Shown: positions 40,739 through 52,834 of the stretch, piece by piece
Numbering within the stretch: position 1 is the first letter of the stretch
How the letters are laid out: each line of letters starts with the position of its first letter
Assembly: GCF_030813055.1 (NCBI RefSeq)
Contig: NZ_JAUSTW010000012.1
Location: forward strand, 1-64,000
Source of the DNA: Neobacillus ginsengisoli
GTDB taxonomy: Bacteria; Bacillota; Bacilli; Bacillales_B; DSM-18226
Reading direction: 5' to 3'
Length of the DNA: 64,000 nucleotides
The notes under the pieces: generated by a model
Seen by the model: the letters and a program-made list of their open reading frames with translations, nothing else
The model's database searches: none
Told to the model about the DNA's origin: nothing
Made by a program: the position numbers and the translations under genes

Positions 40739-43700
40739 TTAATCAATTGCTACTGTTTCTTCAGAAGTTGTATCTCTTAGGACAGGATCTGCTTTGCGAT
40801 AACGCTGCATTCCTGTTCCCGCAGGTACAAGCTTACCGATGATAACATTTTCTTTCAATCCAAGCAATTCATCACGTTTACCTTTAATAGCTGCATCTGT
40901 AAGAACTCTTGTTGTTTCTTGGAAAGAAGCTGCAGACAAGAAAGAGTCTGTTTCAAGTGATGCTTTGGTAATACCAAGTAATACCGGACGTCCGGTTGCA
41001 GGTAATTTTCCGCTTAATAACGCCTTTTCATTCGCATCAGTGAACTGATGAATGTCTAAGAGTGTCCCTGGAAGGACATCTGTTTCACCGGCATCAATAA
41101 CACGGACTTTACGAAGCATTTGGCGCACCATTACCTCAACGTGCTTATCGCCAATTTCAACCCCTTGCATGCGGTAAACTTTTTGTACTTCACGCAATAG
41201 GTATTCTTGGACGGCATTTACGTCTTTTACTTTAATTAATTCTTTAGGGTCAATAGAACCCTCTGTCAGTTCTTGACCGCGTGCCACCTGATCATTTATT
41301 GCAACCTTCAAGCGTGCTGTATAAGGAGCATTGTAGGTACGTGATTCAACATCGCCTTGCACAACGATTTCATGCTGACGGTCACGGCCTTCGTTAATCC
41401 CGACAACCACACCATCGATTTCAGAAATTACAGCTTGCCCTTTAGGGTTACGCGCTTCAAAAATCTCTTGGATACGTGGTAAACCTTGGGTAATATCGTC
41501 TCCTGCTACCCCACCTGTATGGAAAGTACGCATCGTTAACTGTGTTCCTGGCTCACCAATCGATTGTGCAGCAATAATACCAACAGCTTCGCCGACTTCA
41601 ACCTCTTGGCCAGTGGCTAAGTTACGACCATAGCATTTCTTACATACGCCGTGGCGAGTATTACAGGTAAAGGCAGACCGAATTTTCACTTCTTCAATAC
41701 CTGCGCCAACAATGATTTCAGCTAGATCTTCTGTAATAAGTCCATTCTCAGGTACAAGGACTTCCTTCGTTTCAGGATGCTTAATGGCATTACGTGCATA
41801 ACGTCCAATTAAACGTTCATCTAGTCCTTCAATTACTTCAGTACCGTCTTTTAATGAACGAATTAATAAACCACGATCCGTTCCGCAATCATCTTCACGG
41901 ACAATGACATCTTGTGCTACGTCAACAAGACGACGTGTCAAATAACCAGAGTCAGCTGTTTTAAGAGCTGTATCAGCAAGTCCTTTACGAGCACCATGTG
42001 TAGAAATAAAGTACTCTAATACCGTTAGACCTTCACGGAAACTGGATTTAATCGGTAATTCAATGATACGTCCAGCCGGGTTGGCCATTAGACCGCGCAT
42101 ACCTGCTAGCTGCGTAAAGTTTGATGCGTTACCACGGGCACCGGAATCACTCATCATGAAAATTGGGTTCGTTTTATTCAAGGATTTCATCAGTTTACCT
42201 TGAATGGTATCCTTCGCTTGGCTCCAAATCGCAATAACGCGATCATAACGCTCTTCTTCGGTAATTAATCCACGTCTGAATTGCTTCATCACGTTATCTA
42301 CTTTTGCTTGTGCCTCATGAAGAATTTCCTGCTTTTCCTTAAGTACAACAATATCAGCAACACCGACCGTAATACCGGCCTTTGTTGAATGTTTGAACCC
42401 TAGGTCTTTCATACGGTCAAGCATTTTGGACGTTTCAGTAATTTTGAAACGCTTGAATACTTCAGCGATAATATTTCCAAGGATTTTCTTTTTGAACGGA
42501 TCAATTAACGGCATTGCTTTAATTTTTGCTAGAACGTCTTCACCTTTTTCAACGAAATACTTTTCAGGTGTTTGGACTTCCAGATTATTCCTTGTTGGTT
42601 CATTGATATAAGGGAATGATTTCGGTAGAATCTCATTAAAAATAAGTTTCCCAACAGTTGTTATTAATAGCTTACTGTTTTGTTCTTCCGTAAAGGTTTC
42701 ATTTCCTAATGAACCGGCAGGGACTGCAACACGTGTATGCAAGTGAACATAACCGTTTTGATAGGCAAGAATCGCTTCACTCGTGTCTTTAAAAATCATC
42801 CCTTCACCGACTGTGCCTTCCCGCTCTAAGGTTAAGTAATAGTTACCTAATACCATATCCTGTGAAGGTGTAACAACCGGTTTTCCATCTTTAGGGTTCA
42901 AGATGTTTTGTGCAGCAAGCATCAACAGACGCGCTTCTGCTTGCGCTTCTGACGAAAGCGGAACGTGAACAGCCATTTGGTCACCGTCGAAGTCCGCGTT
43001 ATACGCAGTACATACGAGAGGGTGAAGGCGAATTGCCCGGCCTTCAACAAGCGTAGGTTCAAATGCCTGAATTCCTAATCTATGCAATGTAGGGGCACGG
43101 TTTAATAGAACCGGATGCTCTCTGATTACATCTTCAAGTACATCCCAAACATCAGGAGACACTCTTTCAATTTTCCGCTTCGCGGACTTGATGTTATGTG
43201 CTAAACCTTTTTCAACAAGCTCCTTCATAACAAATGGCTTAAATAGTTCTAAAGCCATTTCTTTCGGAAGGCCGCATTGATACATTTTTAAGTTTGGACC
43301 TACTACAATTACCGAACGGCCGGAATAGTCAACACGCTTACCGAGAAGGTTTTGACGGAAACGACCTTGCTTCCCTTTTAACATATGGGATAGTGATTTT
43401 AACGGACGGTTACCCGGTCCTGTTACAGGACGGCCGCGTCTGCCGTTATCAATCAAGGCATCAACCGCTTCTTGCAGCATCCGTTTTTCGTTCTGAACGA
43501 TAATGCTCGGTGCTCCAAGGTCTAATAAACGCTTTAGACGGTTATTACGGTTAATAACACGGCGGTAAAGATCATTTAAGTCAGATGTAGCAAATCTTCC
43601 CCCATCCAATTGGACCATTGGACGAAGTTCAGGAGGAATAACAGGAAGCACATCCAGAATCATCCATGAAGGTTCATTACCGGAACCGCGGAATGCTTCT

Positions 43701-44338
43701 AATACTTCAAGGCGTTTAATCGCACGGGTGCGTCGTTGGCCTTGTGCTGTTTTTAATTCTTCCTTTAAACTTTCTACTTCTTTGTTTAGATCGATATCTG
43801 AGAGTAATTTTTTGATAGCTTCTGCACCCATGGCAGCTTGGAATTTATTTCCGTACTTATCACGGTATGCACGATATTCTTTTTCAGATAAGAGTTGCTT
43901 CTTATCAAGGGCGGTATCTCCGGATTCCGTTACTACATAAGAAGCAAAATAAATCACTTCTTCTAATGCCCGTGGGGACATATCTAAAACAAGTCCCATT
44001 CGGCTAGGAATTCCTTTGAAATACCATATATGAGATACAGGTGCAGCAAGCTCAATATGACCCATTCGCTCACGGCGGACTTTTGCCCGTGTTACTTCAA
44101 CACCGCATCGGTCACAAACAACGCCTTTATAACGAACACGTTTGTACTTTCCGCAATGACATTCCCAGTCCTTTGTTGGACCGAAAATCCTTTCACAGAA
44201 TAAGCCATCCTTTTCAGGCTTTAAAGTACGATAGTTAATGGTTTCCGGTTTTTTCACTTCTCCGAATGACCATGAACGGATTTTATCCGGTGAAGCAAGA
44301 CCAATCTTCATATACTCAAAATTATTAACATCCAGCAA
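40739..44338 (-). CDS. rpoC: RNA polymerase beta' subunit
   Basis: 1199 aa. N-terminal zinc ribbon (CHCGKYKR...CDRCG), catalytic [12 protein letters not shown], trigger-loop and C-terminal regions complete; second zinc site [16 protein letters not shown] start (44336-44338) as in B. subtilis. Follows rpoB by 142 bp. Confidence 0.98.
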   Translation of the reverse strand: MLDVNNFEYMKIGLASPDKIRSWSFGEVKKPETINYRTLKPEKDGLFCERIFGPTKDWECHCGKYKRVRYKGVVCDRCGVEVTRAKVRRERMGHIELAAPVSHIWYFKGIPSRMGLVLDMSPRALEEVIYFASYVVTESGDTALDKKQLLSEKEYRAYRDKYGNKFQAAMGAEAIKKLLSDIDLNKEVESLKEELKTAQGQRRTRAIKRLEVLEAFRGSGNEPSWMILDVLPVIPPELRPMVQLDGGRFATSDLNDLYRRVINRNNRLKRLLDLGAPSIIVQNEKRMLQEAVDALIDNGRRGRPVTGPGNRPLKSLSHMLKGKQGRFRQNLLGKRVDYSGRSVIVVGPNLKMYQCGLPKEMALELFKPFVMKELVEKGLAHNIKSAKRKIERVSPDVWDVLEDVIREHPVLLNRAPTLHRLGIQAFEPTLVEGRAIRLHPLVCTAYNADFDGDQMAVHVPLSSEAQAEARLLMLAAQNILNPKDGKPVVTPSQDMVLGNYYLTLEREGTVGEGMIFKDTSEAILAYQNGYVHLHTRVAVPAGSLGNETFTEEQNSKLLITTVGKLIFNEILPKSFPYINEPTRNNLEVQTPEKYFVEKGEDVLAKIKAMPLIDPFKKKILGNIIAEVFKRFKITETSKMLDRMKDLGFKHSTKAGITVGVADIVVLKEKQEILHEAQAKVDNVMKQFRRGLITEEERYDRVIAIWSQAKDTIQGKLMKSLNKTNPIFMMSDSGARGNASNFTQLAGMRGLMANPAGRIIELPIKSSFREGLTVLEYFISTHGARKGLADTALKTADSGYLTRRLVDVAQDVIVREDDCGTDRGLLIRSLKDGTEVIEGLDERLIGRYARNAIKHPETKEVLVPENGLITEDLAEIIVGAGIEEVKIRSAFTCNTRHGVCKKCYGRNLATGQEVEVGEAVGIIAAQSIGEPGTQLTMRTFHTGGVAGDDITQGLPRIQEIFEARNPKGQAVISEIDGVVVGINEGRDRQHEIVVQGDVESRTYNAPYTARLKVAINDQVARGQELTEGSIDPKELIKVKDVNAVQEYLLREVQKVYRMQGVEIGDKHVEVMVRQMLRKVRVIDAGETDVLPGTLLDIHQFTDANEKALLSGKLPATGRPVLLGITKASLETDSFLSAASFQETTRVLTDAAIKGKRDELLGLKENVIIGKLVPAGTGMQRYRKADPVLRDTTSEETVAID

Positions 44339-44480
44339 GGGGCCTACCTCCCTTTTGATCTCCAGGTTTTACCCTTATTGCGAACAAAAGCTAAAAGCGC
44401 ACTCGGAACAAGCAAAGCTTGTTCCTATCGAAGCATATACACGATAAGCTTCCCTTTTGGGTGTGCGCTGCAGCTAGTAA

Positions 44481-47400
44481 CTACTCTTTTGAACCGACTT
44501 TTTCTGATTCAAAGTTCTGCGCTTCAGAAACAATGTTTAACGTATCGACTTGTTGTAAGTCATCCTCATCTTCCAAATCACGCATTTCAATTTCTTCTTC
44601 ATCTCCTGATAGAATTTTCACATCCATACCAAGACTTTGAAGTTCTTTAATTAATACTTTGAATGATTCAGGAACACCTGGCTCTGGAACATTTTCACCT
44701 TTTACAATCGCTTCATATGTCTTCACACGACCAACTACATCATCTGATTTCACTGTTAGGATTTCTTGAAGTGTATATGCTGCTCCGTATGCTTCAAGTG
44801 CCCAAACCTCCATCTCACCAAAACGCTGTCCACCAAATTGTGCTTTACCGCCAAGTGGCTGCTGCGTAACAAGTGAGTATGGTCCAGTTGAGCGGGCGTG
44901 TAACTTATCATCAACCATGTGTGCAAGTTTAATCATATACATAACACCTACAGAAACACGGTTATCAAATGGTTCACCTGAACGGCCATCATATAGAACC
45001 GTTTTCGCATCACGCGCCATTCCAGCTTCTTCAATCGTTCCCCAAACATCTTCCTCACGAGCACCATCAAATACTGGAGAGGCTACATGAATTCCTAAGT
45101 AGCGGGCTGCCATTCCAAGATGAAGCTCTAACACCTGACCGATGTTCATACGAGAAGGTACCCCTAGAGGATTTAACATGATATCAACTGGCGTTCCGTC
45201 TGGTAGGTAAGGCATATCTTCTTCAGGTAAAATCCTTGAGATAACCCCTTTATTACCATGTCGACCAGCCATCTTATCGCCTTCATGAATTTTACGCTTC
45301 TGAACAATATAGACACGGACAAGCTGGTTCACACCCGGCGGGAGTTCATCGCCATCTTCACGGTTAAAGACTTTAACATCGTGAACAATTCCTCCGCCGC
45401 CATGTGGTACACGAAGAGAAGTATCACGGACTTCACGTGCTTTTTCACCAAAAATAGCATGCAAAAGTCTTTCTTCAGCAGTAAGTTCTGTAACCCCTTT
45501 TGGAGTTACTTTACCAACAAGAAGGTCTCCGTCTTTTACCTCTGCCCCGGTACGGATAATACCGCGTTCATCTAAATTACGAAGGGCGTCTTCCCCTACG
45601 TTAGGAATGTCGCGGGTAATTTCTTCCGGTCCCAGTTTTGTATCACGTGATTCGGATTCGTATTCTTCAATATGAATCGATGTATACACATCGTCTTTTA
45701 CTAAACGTTCACTCATGATGATCGCATCTTCATAGTTATAGCCATCCCATGTCATAAAGGCCACGAGAACATTACGTCCTAGAGCTAATTCCCCTAGCTC
45801 CATTGAAGGACCGTCAGCAAGAATTTCGCCTTTCTTCACACGGTCACCTACTGCAACGATTGGACGCTGGTTATAGCAGGTACCTTGGTTTGAACGGATA
45901 AATTTTAAGAGTCGATATTTTTTAAGGTCACCTTTTACTTCTTGACCATCTACTTCTTTAATTTGACGAACCCATACTTCACGTGCTTCGACATGTTCCA
46001 CAATACCATCATGCTTACAAATAACAGCCGCACCTGAATCTTTCCCGGATACATATTCCATACCGGTACCAACGCGAGGAGCCTCAGGCTGCATTAGCGG
46101 TACGGCTTGACGCTGCATGTTCGCACCCATCAAGGCACGGTTAGAGTCATCATTCTCAAGGAACGGAATACATGCTGTTGCCGCAGATACAACCTGTTTT
46201 GGTGATACATCCATATAATCGATGCGTTCACGTTTAACAACTGTATTTTCACCGCGGAAACGCGCCACTACATCTTCATCAAGGAATGACCCATCATCTC
46301 CAAGACGGGAGTTTGCTTGTGCCACTACATAGAGATCTTCTTCATCTGCGGTTAAATAATCGATTCGGCCTGTTACCCTTCCGGTATCAGGATCAATACG
46401 GCGGTATGGAGTTTCAATGAAACCGAAGCGGTTTACTTTCGCATATGATGATAATGAGTTAATTAGTCCGATGTTCGGACCCTCAGGCGTTTCAATCGGA
46501 CACATACGGCCATAGTGGGAATAGTGTACGTCACGGACTTCAAAGCCTGCACGTTCACGGGTTAATCCACCCGGTCCTAATGCTGAAAGACGACGCTTGT
46601 GAGTTAATTCCGCAAGCGGATTCGTTTGGTCCATGAACTGTGAAAGCTGAGAGCTGCCAAAGAACTCTTTAATCGAAGCGATCACAGGACGGATATTAAT
46701 TAATTGCTGCGGAGTAATTGTTGCTGTATCTTGAATGGACATTCTTTCGCGAACCACACGTTCCATCCGGGATAATCCGATACGGAACTGATTTTGCAGC
46801 AATTCTCCAACAGAACGAAGACGTCTGTTACCCAAATGATCGATATCATCAGTATCACCGACACCATGCAGTAAGTTAAAGAAATAACTTATGGATGAAA
46901 TGATATCAGCAGGAGTAATATTTTTAATTGGCTCTGCCACATAGGCGTTGCCCAACACATTTATAACTTTTTCACTTTCATCATTTGGAGCATAGATTTT
47001 AATTCCTTGAAGAATAATTTCTTCTTCGACTACACCACCGGCAGGATTAAAGCCTTTAAAGTTAATGTTTTTTTCAAGAGCAGGAATGATTCGGTCCAGA
47101 TTTCTGCGATCAAGGACTGTTCCTTTTTCCGCAATAACTTCACCTGTTTCAGGGTCAGCAAGGGATTCTGCCAGACGCTGATTGAATAAGCGGTTTTTAA
47201 TATGAAGCTTCTTATTGATTTTATAACGCCCAACGTTCGCTAAATCATAGCGTTTTGGGTCAAAAAATCGGGAAACCAATAAGCTTTTCGCATTATCAAC
47301 GGTTGGCGGTTCACCCGGACGGAGGCGCTCATAAATTTCAAGCAGTGCTTTTTCAACACCCTCTGTGTTGTCCTTCTCTAACGTATTGCGAATATACTCG

Positions 47401-48041
47401 TTATCACCAATCAATTCAATGATTTCTTGATCAGAACCGAACCCTAACGCACGCAAAAGAACCGTAACGGGCAGTTTCCGAGTACGATCTATTCTTACAT
47501 ATACGACATCTTTGGCATCAGTTTCGTATTCAAGCCAAGCGCCGCGGTTCGGAATTACAGTCGCTGTAAATCCTCTTTTTCCATTTTTATCAACTTTCCC
47601 ACTGAAGTAAACACTCGGTGACCGGACTAATTGGGAAACAATAACACGTTCTGCCCCATTAATGACAAACGTACCTGTTTCCGTCATAAGCGGAAAATCA
47701 CCCATAAAAACATCTTGGTCTTTTACTTCGCCTGTTTCTTTGTTAACTAGACGCACTTTAACACGCAACGGCGCTGAATATGTAACGTCCCGTTCTTTTG
47801 ATTCTTCAACAGAATACTTTGGATCGCCAAGGCTGTAATCAATAAATTCCAGTGATAGGTTACCAGTAAAGTCTTCAATCGGTGAAATATCCTGGAACAT
47901 TTCACGCAATCCCTCATCAAGAAACCATTGATATGAAGAGGTTTGGATTTCAATAAGATTTGGTAATTCTAAAACTTCACTGATTCGCGCGTAACTTCTT
48001 CGTTGGCGGTGTCGTCCATACTGAACTAGTTGACCTGTCAA
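44481..48041 (-). CDS. rpoB: RNA polymerase beta subunit
   Basis: 1186 aa. The start is TTG 48039-48041 ([19 protein letters not shown]), preceded by GAGGGGTGA; a GTG three codons upstream overlaps the binding site. Rifampicin cluster I ([20 protein letters not shown]) is wild type. The acidic C-terminal tail is shorter and different from B. subtilis, as is usual for this variable region. Confidence 0.98.
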   Translation of the reverse strand: MTGQLVQYGRHRQRRSYARISEVLELPNLIEIQTSSYQWFLDEGLREMFQDISPIEDFTGNLSLEFIDYSLGDPKYSVEESKERDVTYSAPLRVKVRLVNKETGEVKDQDVFMGDFPLMTETGTFVINGAERVIVSQLVRSPSVYFSGKVDKNGKRGFTATVIPNRGAWLEYETDAKDVVYVRIDRTRKLPVTVLLRALGFGSDQEIIELIGDNEYIRNTLEKDNTEGVEKALLEIYERLRPGEPPTVDNAKSLLVSRFFDPKRYDLANVGRYKINKKLHIKNRLFNQRLAESLADPETGEVIAEKGTVLDRRNLDRIIPALEKNINFKGFNPAGGVVEEEIILQGIKIYAPNDESEKVINVLGNAYVAEPIKNITPADIISSISYFFNLLHGVGDTDDIDHLGNRRLRSVGELLQNQFRIGLSRMERVVRERMSIQDTATITPQQLINIRPVIASIKEFFGSSQLSQFMDQTNPLAELTHKRRLSALGPGGLTRERAGFEVRDVHYSHYGRMCPIETPEGPNIGLINSLSSYAKVNRFGFIETPYRRIDPDTGRVTGRIDYLTADEEDLYVVAQANSRLGDDGSFLDEDVVARFRGENTVVKRERIDYMDVSPKQVVSAATACIPFLENDDSNRALMGANMQRQAVPLMQPEAPRVGTGMEYVSGKDSGAAVICKHDGIVEHVEAREVWVRQIKEVDGQEVKGDLKKYRLLKFIRSNQGTCYNQRPIVAVGDRVKKGEILADGPSMELGELALGRNVLVAFMTWDGYNYEDAIIMSERLVKDDVYTSIHIEEYESESRDTKLGPEEITRDIPNVGEDALRNLDERGIIRTGAEVKDGDLLVGKVTPKGVTELTAEERLLHAIFGEKAREVRDTSLRVPHGGGGIVHDVKVFNREDGDELPPGVNQLVRVYIVQKRKIHEGDKMAGRHGNKGVISRILPEEDMPYLPDGTPVDIMLNPLGVPSRMNIGQVLELHLGMAARYLGIHVASPVFDGAREEDVWGTIEEAGMARDAKTVLYDGRSGEPFDNRVSVGVMYMIKLAHMVDDKLHARSTGPYSLVTQQPLGGKAQFGGQRFGEMEVWALEAYGAAYTLQEILTVKSDDVVGRVKTYEAIVKGENVPEPGVPESFKVLIKELQSLGMDVKILSGDEEEIEMRDLEDEDDLQQVDTLNIVSEAQNFESEKVGSKE

Positions 48042-48269
48042 CTGATTCACCCCTCAAATCAAGCGTTATGATAAAAATTTATTTACGTCCTCAGCAAGGA
48101 ATTGACATTCCTTCCATCAGACAAAAAGAAAAAGGGTTTTTTAAATCAAAAACCACATTTTCACATTTTGACTATTATTTTGTCATCTTTTCCTAATCAA
48201 TCCAATTTTATACATAAAAAGTAAGTATTTATAGGAATAATTCGGAAAATATTATGATGGCATTTTATA

Positions 48270-48298
48270 ATGCTACCATAGTGACATTTTCCAGTCAA
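48270..48298 (-). promoter_or_regulatory. promoter of rpoB-rpoC
   Basis: Minus strand TTGACT (48293-48298), 17 bases, TAGCAT (48270-48275) with ATGG before the -10. It follows the methyltransferase stop directly and leaves a leader of about 220 bases before rpoB. Confidence 0.6.
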
Positions 48299-48907
48299 CT
48301 ATTTTATCGATTTAATGATAAAATAACCTTTTGATTTGTCAATAGTCTCAACAACAGAAAATAATTCTTTTAATTTTTCAATTGCGGATGGTGCCCCTTG
48401 TTTTTTTTGAATGACCACCCAGAGCTCACCGTGTGAAACAAGACGTTCGTAGCTTTGTTCAAAAATATCATGAACTGTCTTTTTTCCGGCCCTAATCGGT
48501 GGATTTGTTAGGATCACTGAAAAATTACTTTCCTTTACATTTACCAAACGGTCACTCTCGTATATAACAACATTTTGAATCCGGTTAAGTTCAGCATTTT
48601 CCTTTGCCAATTCAATCGCCCTCTCATTGACATCAACCATATGAACGGTTCGTCCATGAAAGCTCTTCGCAACTGATAGGCCAATCGGTCCATATCCGCA
48701 ACCTACATCTAAAACAAGCCCCTCCGCCTTCGGCATTTCAAACGTTTCAATCAATAAACGTGAGCCAAAATCTACTTCCCTTTTCGAAAAGACACCATTA
48801 TCCGTTTTAAAACGAAATAGATGATTCCTGAGTGTAAAATCCCAATATTTCGGATCACTTTCAACCTTTTGGGTACGAGAATAGTAGTGTTCAGTCAACA
48901 GACTCAC
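48299..48907 (-). CDS. class I SAM-dependent methyltransferase (YbxB/RsmC-like)
   Basis: 202 aa. SAM-binding motif LDVGCGYGPIG at about residues 66-76 and the catalytic NPPIR motif typical of RsmC/RlmG-type rRNA guanine-N2 methyltransferases. In B. subtilis this position (between rplL and rpoB) is ybxB. Exact rRNA target not known from sequence. Confidence 0.93.
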   Translation of the reverse strand: MSLLTEHYYSRTQKVESDPKYWDFTLRNHLFRFKTDNGVFSKREVDFGSRLLIETFEMPKAEGLVLDVGCGYGPIGLSVAKSFHGRTVHMVDVNERAIELAKENAELNRIQNVVIYESDRLVNVKESNFSVILTNPPIRAGKKTVHDIFEQSYERLVSHGELWVVIQKKQGAPSAIEKLKELFSVVETIDKSKGYFIIKSIK

Positions 48908-48983
48908 CTCCCGGAGAGCGTATATAATTGAAGAAAAAAGAGGACTTTCATTTTTTAAACAATCGATGGATTTTTCTTAAGCG

Positions 48984-49010
48984 AAAAAAAGCCCGCTTAG
49001 ACAGCGAGCT
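48984..49010 (-). terminator. terminator of rplJ-rplL
   Basis: Minus strand AGCTCGCT / AGCGGGCT with 5-base loop, then TTTTTT. It lies 15 bases after rplL. Downstream genes may be reached by readthrough. Confidence 0.85.
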
Positions 49011-49024
49011 CATTTTTTTGGTAA

Positions 49025-49387
49025 TTACTTAACTTCAACGTTGGCTCCAACTTCAGCAAGCTTAGCTTTGATTTCTTCTGCTTCTTCTTTAGCAACGCCT
49101 TCTTTAACAGCTTTTGGAGTGTTGTCAACAAGGTCTTTTGCTTCTTTAAGTCCAAGACCAGTGATTTCACGTACAACTTTGATAACTTTGATTTTTTGAT
49201 CGCCAGCGCTAGCTAGGATTACATCAAATTCAGTTTGCTCTTCAACAGCAGCAGCTCCAGCTCCGCCTACCATTGCTACAGGAGCAGCAGCAGTTACGCC
49301 GAATTCTTCTTCGATTGCTTTTACTAGATCGTTAAGTTCTAAAACAGTCATAGATTTAACTGCTTCAATGATTTGTTCTTTAGTCAT
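49025..49387 (-). CDS. rplL: 50S ribosomal protein L7/L12
   Basis: 120 aa. N-terminal dimerisation domain, an Ala/Gly-rich hinge (about 35-50) and the C-terminal factor-binding domain ([20 protein letters not shown]). Forms the stalk with L10. Follows rplJ. Confidence 0.98.
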   Translation of the reverse strand: MTKEQIIEAVKSMTVLELNDLVKAIEEEFGVTAAAPVAMVGGAGAAAVEEQTEFDVILASAGDQKIKVIKVVREITGLGLKEAKDLVDNTPKAVKEGVAKEEAEEIKAKLAEVGANVEVK

Positions 49388-49444
49388 GATAAATTTTCCT
49401 CCTTAGTTTACGTTCGTTTTATTAGGATAGCGTTTCAGATTAAC

Positions 49445-49945
49445 TTACGCGCCTTGTTCTTCTTTTTGTTCTGCAACTGCTTTTGTAACAAGAGCAAGGT
49501 TGCGAATTGGAGCTTGTAGTACGCTGAGTAGCATAGAAAGTAAGCCTTCGCGTGAAGGTAGTTCAGCAAGAGCTTTAACCTCTTCAACTGTTGCAACATT
49601 TCCTTCAATTACACCAGCTTTAATTTCAAGTGCCTCATGCTTTTTCGCAAAATCATTCAAGATTTTGGCAGGTGCTACTACGTCTTCGTTACTGAACGCA
49701 ATTGCGTTCGGACCTGTTAACGCATCATTTAAACCTGAAAGCTCAGCTGCATCAGCTGCACGGCGAGTCATTGTGTTTTTGTAAACTTTGAAATCGATAC
49801 CAGCTTCGCGAAGTTGTTTACGAAGTTCAGTTACTTCAGCAACAGATAGTCCGCGATAATCAACAACAATTGTTGATTTGCTAGCTTTTAATTTATCGGT
49901 GATTTCATCAACGATTAATTTTTTTGATTCGATTGCGTTGCTCAT
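49445..49945 (-). CDS. rplJ: 50S ribosomal protein L10
   Basis: 166 aa. Stalk base that binds L7/L12 through its C-terminal helix. Preceded by a long L10 leader with attenuator, the site of autogenous control by the L10(L12)4 complex. Confidence 0.98.
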   Translation of the reverse strand: MSNAIESKKLIVDEITDKLKASKSTIVVDYRGLSVAEVTELRKQLREAGIDFKVYKNTMTRRAADAAELSGLNDALTGPNAIAFSNEDVVAPAKILNDFAKKHEALEIKAGVIEGNVATVEEVKALAELPSREGLLSMLLSVLQAPIRNLALVTKAVAEQKEEQGA

Positions 49946-49988
49946 CTTTACACCTCCTGTAGATTCTCTACATTTATACCAGGCAAGT

Positions 49989-50110
49989 AAAAACCTCCAT
50001 ATCTTAACAACGACATGGAGGCAGCATACAATAGCCGATTAATTCAGCCAATTCTATCGCATTACCTCGGCAGGACATTAAGCCATTTGGCACCTGCTGT
50101 CTACAGTACA
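49989..50110 (-). ncRNA. L10 leader with attenuator
   Basis: Minus strand shows the conserved parts: CTGTAGACAGCAGGTGCC, AATGTCCTGCCGAGGTAAT, then CCTCCAT / ATGGAGG followed by TTTTTAC, the attenuator stem (49994-50021). The Bacillus L10 leader binds the L10-L12 complex and reduces rplJL transcription. Position directly upstream of rplJ confirms it. Confidence 0.9.
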
Positions 50111-50139
50111 AATGTTTATTATTTTAAACAACAAAACAT

Positions 50140-50168
50140 ATTATATAAAATATATTATTGTTTGTCAA
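50140..50168 (-). promoter_or_regulatory. promoter of rplJ-rplL
   Basis: Minus strand TTGACA (50163-50168), 17 bases, TATAAT (50140-50145), a consensus sigma-A promoter just after the rplA stop. Confidence 0.92.
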
Positions 50169-50175
50169 CTAAAAA

Positions 50176-50874
50176 TTATTTTACCGCAACGGATGAAGGA
50201 TCTACTTTCACACCAGGTCCCATAGTTGAAGTAACAGTTACGTTCTTCATGTAAGTACCTTTTGCAGCAGCAGGCTTAGCTTTTAACATTGTTTCAAAAA
50301 CTGTGTTGAAGTTTTCAACAAGCTTTTCGTTTTCAAAAGATGATTTACCGATTGGAACATGGATATTCCCAGCTTTGTCAACGCGGTATTCAACTTTACC
50401 TGCTTTAATTTCGTTAATAGCTCTAGTTACATCAAATGTAACTGTACCAGTTTTAGGGTTTGGCATTAAGCCTTTAGGTCCTAATACACGGCCAAGTTTA
50501 CCAACTTCACCCATCATGTCAGGAGTTGCTACGATGACATCAAATTCAAACCAACCTTGTTGAATTTTGTTGATGTACTCAGCATCACCTACATAATCAG
50601 CACCAGCTGCTTCTGCTTCTTTCACTTTTTCACCCTTCGCGAAAACTAAAACGCGTTGAGTTTTACCAGTACCGTTTGGAAGTACAACAGCTCCACGGAT
50701 TTGTTGATCAGCTTTCTTAGGGTCAACACCTAAACGGAATGCTACTTCTAAAGTTGCATCAAATTTCGCAAAATTTGTTTGCTTCGCAAGGTCAATTGCG
50801 TCTGCAATCGGGTAAGCTTTTGTACGATCTACAAGCTTTGCAGCTTCTAAATACTTTTTACCTTTTTTAGCCAT
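50176..50874 (-). CDS. rplA: 50S ribosomal protein L1
   Basis: 232 aa, full length. Forms the L1 stalk at the E site. Begins [20 protein letters not shown]. Follows rplK. Confidence 0.98.
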   Translation of the reverse strand: MAKKGKKYLEAAKLVDRTKAYPIADAIDLAKQTNFAKFDATLEVAFRLGVDPKKADQQIRGAVVLPNGTGKTQRVLVFAKGEKVKEAEAAGADYVGDAEYINKIQQGWFEFDVIVATPDMMGEVGKLGRVLGPKGLMPNPKTGTVTFDVTRAINEIKAGKVEYRVDKAGNIHVPIGKSSFENEKLVENFNTVFETMLKAKPAAAKGTYMKNVTVTSTMGPGVKVDPSSVAVK

Positions 50875-50988
50875 TTAATTTTTCCTCCTAGATTGTGGTT
50901 TTAGCGGAATGTTACCTCCCACGAAAAAGGTTGCGAGTGAAATATATCAACGTCGCAACCCCTCATTACATCCAACAGTTTACATGGA

Positions 50989-51414
50989 TTAGTCTTCGAT
51001 AACGATACCCATGCTGCGTGCAGTACCTTCAACCATGCGCATTGCTGCTTCAACACTAGCTGCGTTGAGGTCAGGCATTTTCTGTTCCGCAATCTCGCGT
51101 ACTGTGTTACGCTTAACTGTTGCTACTTTATTACGGTTAGGCTGGCCTGAACCAGACTGGATTCCAGCTGCTACTTTCAAAAGAACGGCAGCAGGAGGAG
51201 TTTTCGTAATAAATGTAAATGAACGGTCTTCAAATACCGTGATTTCAACAGGAATGATCAAACCAGCTTGATCTGCTGTACGAGCGTTAAATTCCTTACA
51301 GAATCCCATGATATTAACACCGGCTTGACCAAGTGCTGGACCAACTGGCGGTGCAGGATTTGCTTTACCAGCAGGGATTTGCAATTTAACAACTTTAATT
51401 ACTTTTTTAGCCAC
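50989..51414 (-). CDS. rplK: 50S ribosomal protein L11
   Basis: 141 aa from GTG 51412-51414 ([21 protein letters not shown]), preceded by AAGGAGGTG. A longer in-frame start 31 codons upstream runs through the leader hairpin and is rejected. L11 binds the GTPase-associated centre and is needed for RelA activation. Confidence 0.97.
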   Translation of the reverse strand: MAKKVIKVVKLQIPAGKANPAPPVGPALGQAGVNIMGFCKEFNARTADQAGLIIPVEITVFEDRSFTFITKTPPAAVLLKVAAGIQSGSGQPNRNKVATVKRNTVREIAEQKMPDLNAASVEAAMRMVEGTARSMGIVIED

Positions 51415-51546
51415 GAGACACACCTCCTTAAAGTCCGTGATGTGGTAATAGGGATAAACCCTCCCACTCAGGCATCTGTCTTTATATAAAGATAAAGAAC
51501 TTGACATAAGTCTTGTCTCAGCAATCGAGACATACTGACCTATGAA

Positions 51547-51575
51547 ATATTAACATTTTTTGAAATTGATTTCAA
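51547..51575 (-). promoter_or_regulatory. promoter of rplK-rplA
   Basis: Minus strand TTGAAA (51570-51575), 17 bases, TAATAT (51547-51552) with ATG before the -10. The leader contains TGTCTC / GAGACA (about 51513-51531), a small hairpin that may take part in L1 or L11 control. Confidence 0.78.
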
Positions 51576-51586
51576 GTTTTTTTACA

Positions 51587-52120
51587 TTATAATTTCTCGA
51601 TTTGTGTAAAATCTAATTCTACCGGGGTATCGCGACCGAACATATTGACAAGAACTTTAAGCTTCGATTTCATTTTATCCATCTCTTCGATGGAACCGGT
51701 AAAGTCGGCAAATGGACCTTCTTTCACCCGAACGGTTTCGCCAATTTCATAATTCACATCGACTCGTTTTTCATCAACGCCCATACGCTTCAGTAATCCA
51801 GTTACCTCTTCCGGCAACAACGGAGTCGGCTTTGAACCCGAACCGGCAGAACCGACGAATCCGGTTACACCGGGTGTATTCCTCACTACATACCAGGAAT
51901 CATCCGTCATCACAATTTCAACTAACACATACCCAGGGAAAACTTTACGTTTTACGACCTTTTTCTTACCATTTTTAATTTCTGTTTCTTCTTCTTCCGG
52001 AACAACGACACGGAAAATTTTATCCGCCATACCCATTGATTCGACACGTTTTTCTAAATTAGCTTTTACTTTATTTTCATAACCCGAGTAAGTATGAACA
52101 ACATACCAATTCTTTTCCAT
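51587..52120 (-). CDS. nusG: transcription termination/antitermination protein NusG
   Basis: 177 aa: NGN domain (WYVVHTYSGYENKVKANLEK) and C-terminal KOW domain (VRVKEGPFADFTGSIEEMD). In Bacillus it promotes sequence-specific pausing. Separated from secE by a terminator and a dispersed repeat. Confidence 0.98.
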   Translation of the reverse strand: MEKNWYVVHTYSGYENKVKANLEKRVESMGMADKIFRVVVPEEEETEIKNGKKKVVKRKVFPGYVLVEIVMTDDSWYVVRNTPGVTGFVGSAGSGSKPTPLLPEEVTGLLKRMGVDEKRVDVNYEIGETVRVKEGPFADFTGSIEEMDKMKSKLKVLVNMFGRDTPVELDFTQIEKL

Positions 52121-52194
52121 TTAAGAGGACTAGAGCGTCCGTCCCTCCCTGCATTTTTATCAGTAACCCTTTTGTTATTTTGAACTATGATCAC

Positions 52195-52258
52195 TGTCTA
52201 GCTCCAGCGCCTAGCCCCTCGAGTCGCTTCGGTCCTGACCAAGGCGCTTCCGCTTTTC
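52195..52258 (-). repeat. dispersed palindromic repeat, medium copy
   Basis: Read on the minus strand: AAAAGCGGAAGCGCCTTGG, a centre, then GGGGCTAGGCGCTGGAGCTAGACA. Its ends match those of the copy at 40603-40725, in the opposite orientation; the inner part differs. Located between secE and nusG. Confidence 0.85.
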
Positions 52259-52274
52259 GTTTTTAAACCAAATG

Positions 52275-52293
52275 AAAAAACCCGTTAAACGGG
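52275..52293 (-). terminator. terminator between secE and nusG
   Basis: Minus strand CCCGTT-T-AACGGG with TTTTTT following. secE and nusG are usually cotranscribed, so the terminator must be leaky or nusG must have another promoter. Confidence 0.8.
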
Positions 52294-52346
52294 CTTTACA
52301 TAAAATTTCCTGTATTATTCACCATTATACCATGAAATATAGTTTA

Positions 52347-52529
52347 TTATTCAAGAATTAAACGAATCAATTTCGAAATCCCAAAATCTATCACTTCAAA
52401 GAAAAGAGCAAAGAATACAACAGTCGATAAAACGGTAATCGTATAACGAGTTAATTCACCGCGTCTCGGCCAGCTTACCTTTCTCATTTCACGGAAAACA
52501 TCACTGAAAAACTTCTTTATGCGTTGCAT
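52347..52529 (-). CDS. secE: protein translocase subunit SecE
   Basis: 60 aa, one membrane helix near the C-terminal half and the conserved amphipathic VFREMRKVSWPRRGELTRYT region. Typical short Gram-positive SecE. Confidence 0.97.
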   Translation of the reverse strand: MQRIKKFFSDVFREMRKVSWPRRGELTRYTITVLSTVVFFALFFEVIDFGISKLIRLILE

Positions 52530-52576
52530 TCAATAACCCCCAACTATATGAATAGCACTGCTGGAATCTAGTAAAA

Positions 52577-52723
52577 TTATTTTGTTTCACGGTGGTTTGT
52601 ATGAGAACCGCATGTTTTGCAAAACTTTTTCAATTCTAATCTCTCTGATTGTGTCTGGTTACCCGCTGTCGAATAATTTCGTGAACCGCACTCCACACAA
52701 GCTAGGATAATTTTTTTACTCAT
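52577..52723 (-). CDS. rpmG: 50S ribosomal protein L33
   Basis: 48 aa read directly: [20 protein letters not shown]... with zinc ligands C-x2-C (CVECG) and C-x2-C (CKTCG). Zinc-type L33; in Bacillus this paralogue often sits just before secE. No clear ribosome binding site other than GTGTAAAC nearby. Confidence 0.93.
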   Translation of the reverse strand: MSKKIILACVECGSRNYSTAGNQTQSERLELKKFCKTCGSHTNHRETK

Positions 52724-52834
52724 TGTTTACACCTTCAAAAAACCATCATTTTTATCTTTAAAAATGTAACATGCACCCAAATTATTGTCAATAACCCTTG
52801 AGAGCGTATTAATATTATAGACAATAATGTCGAT

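Noticed and set aside
51415..51507. 31-codon N-terminal extension of rplK
   Set aside because: It includes leader sequence and the ribosome binding site; L11 starts at GTG 51412-51414 by length and alignment.
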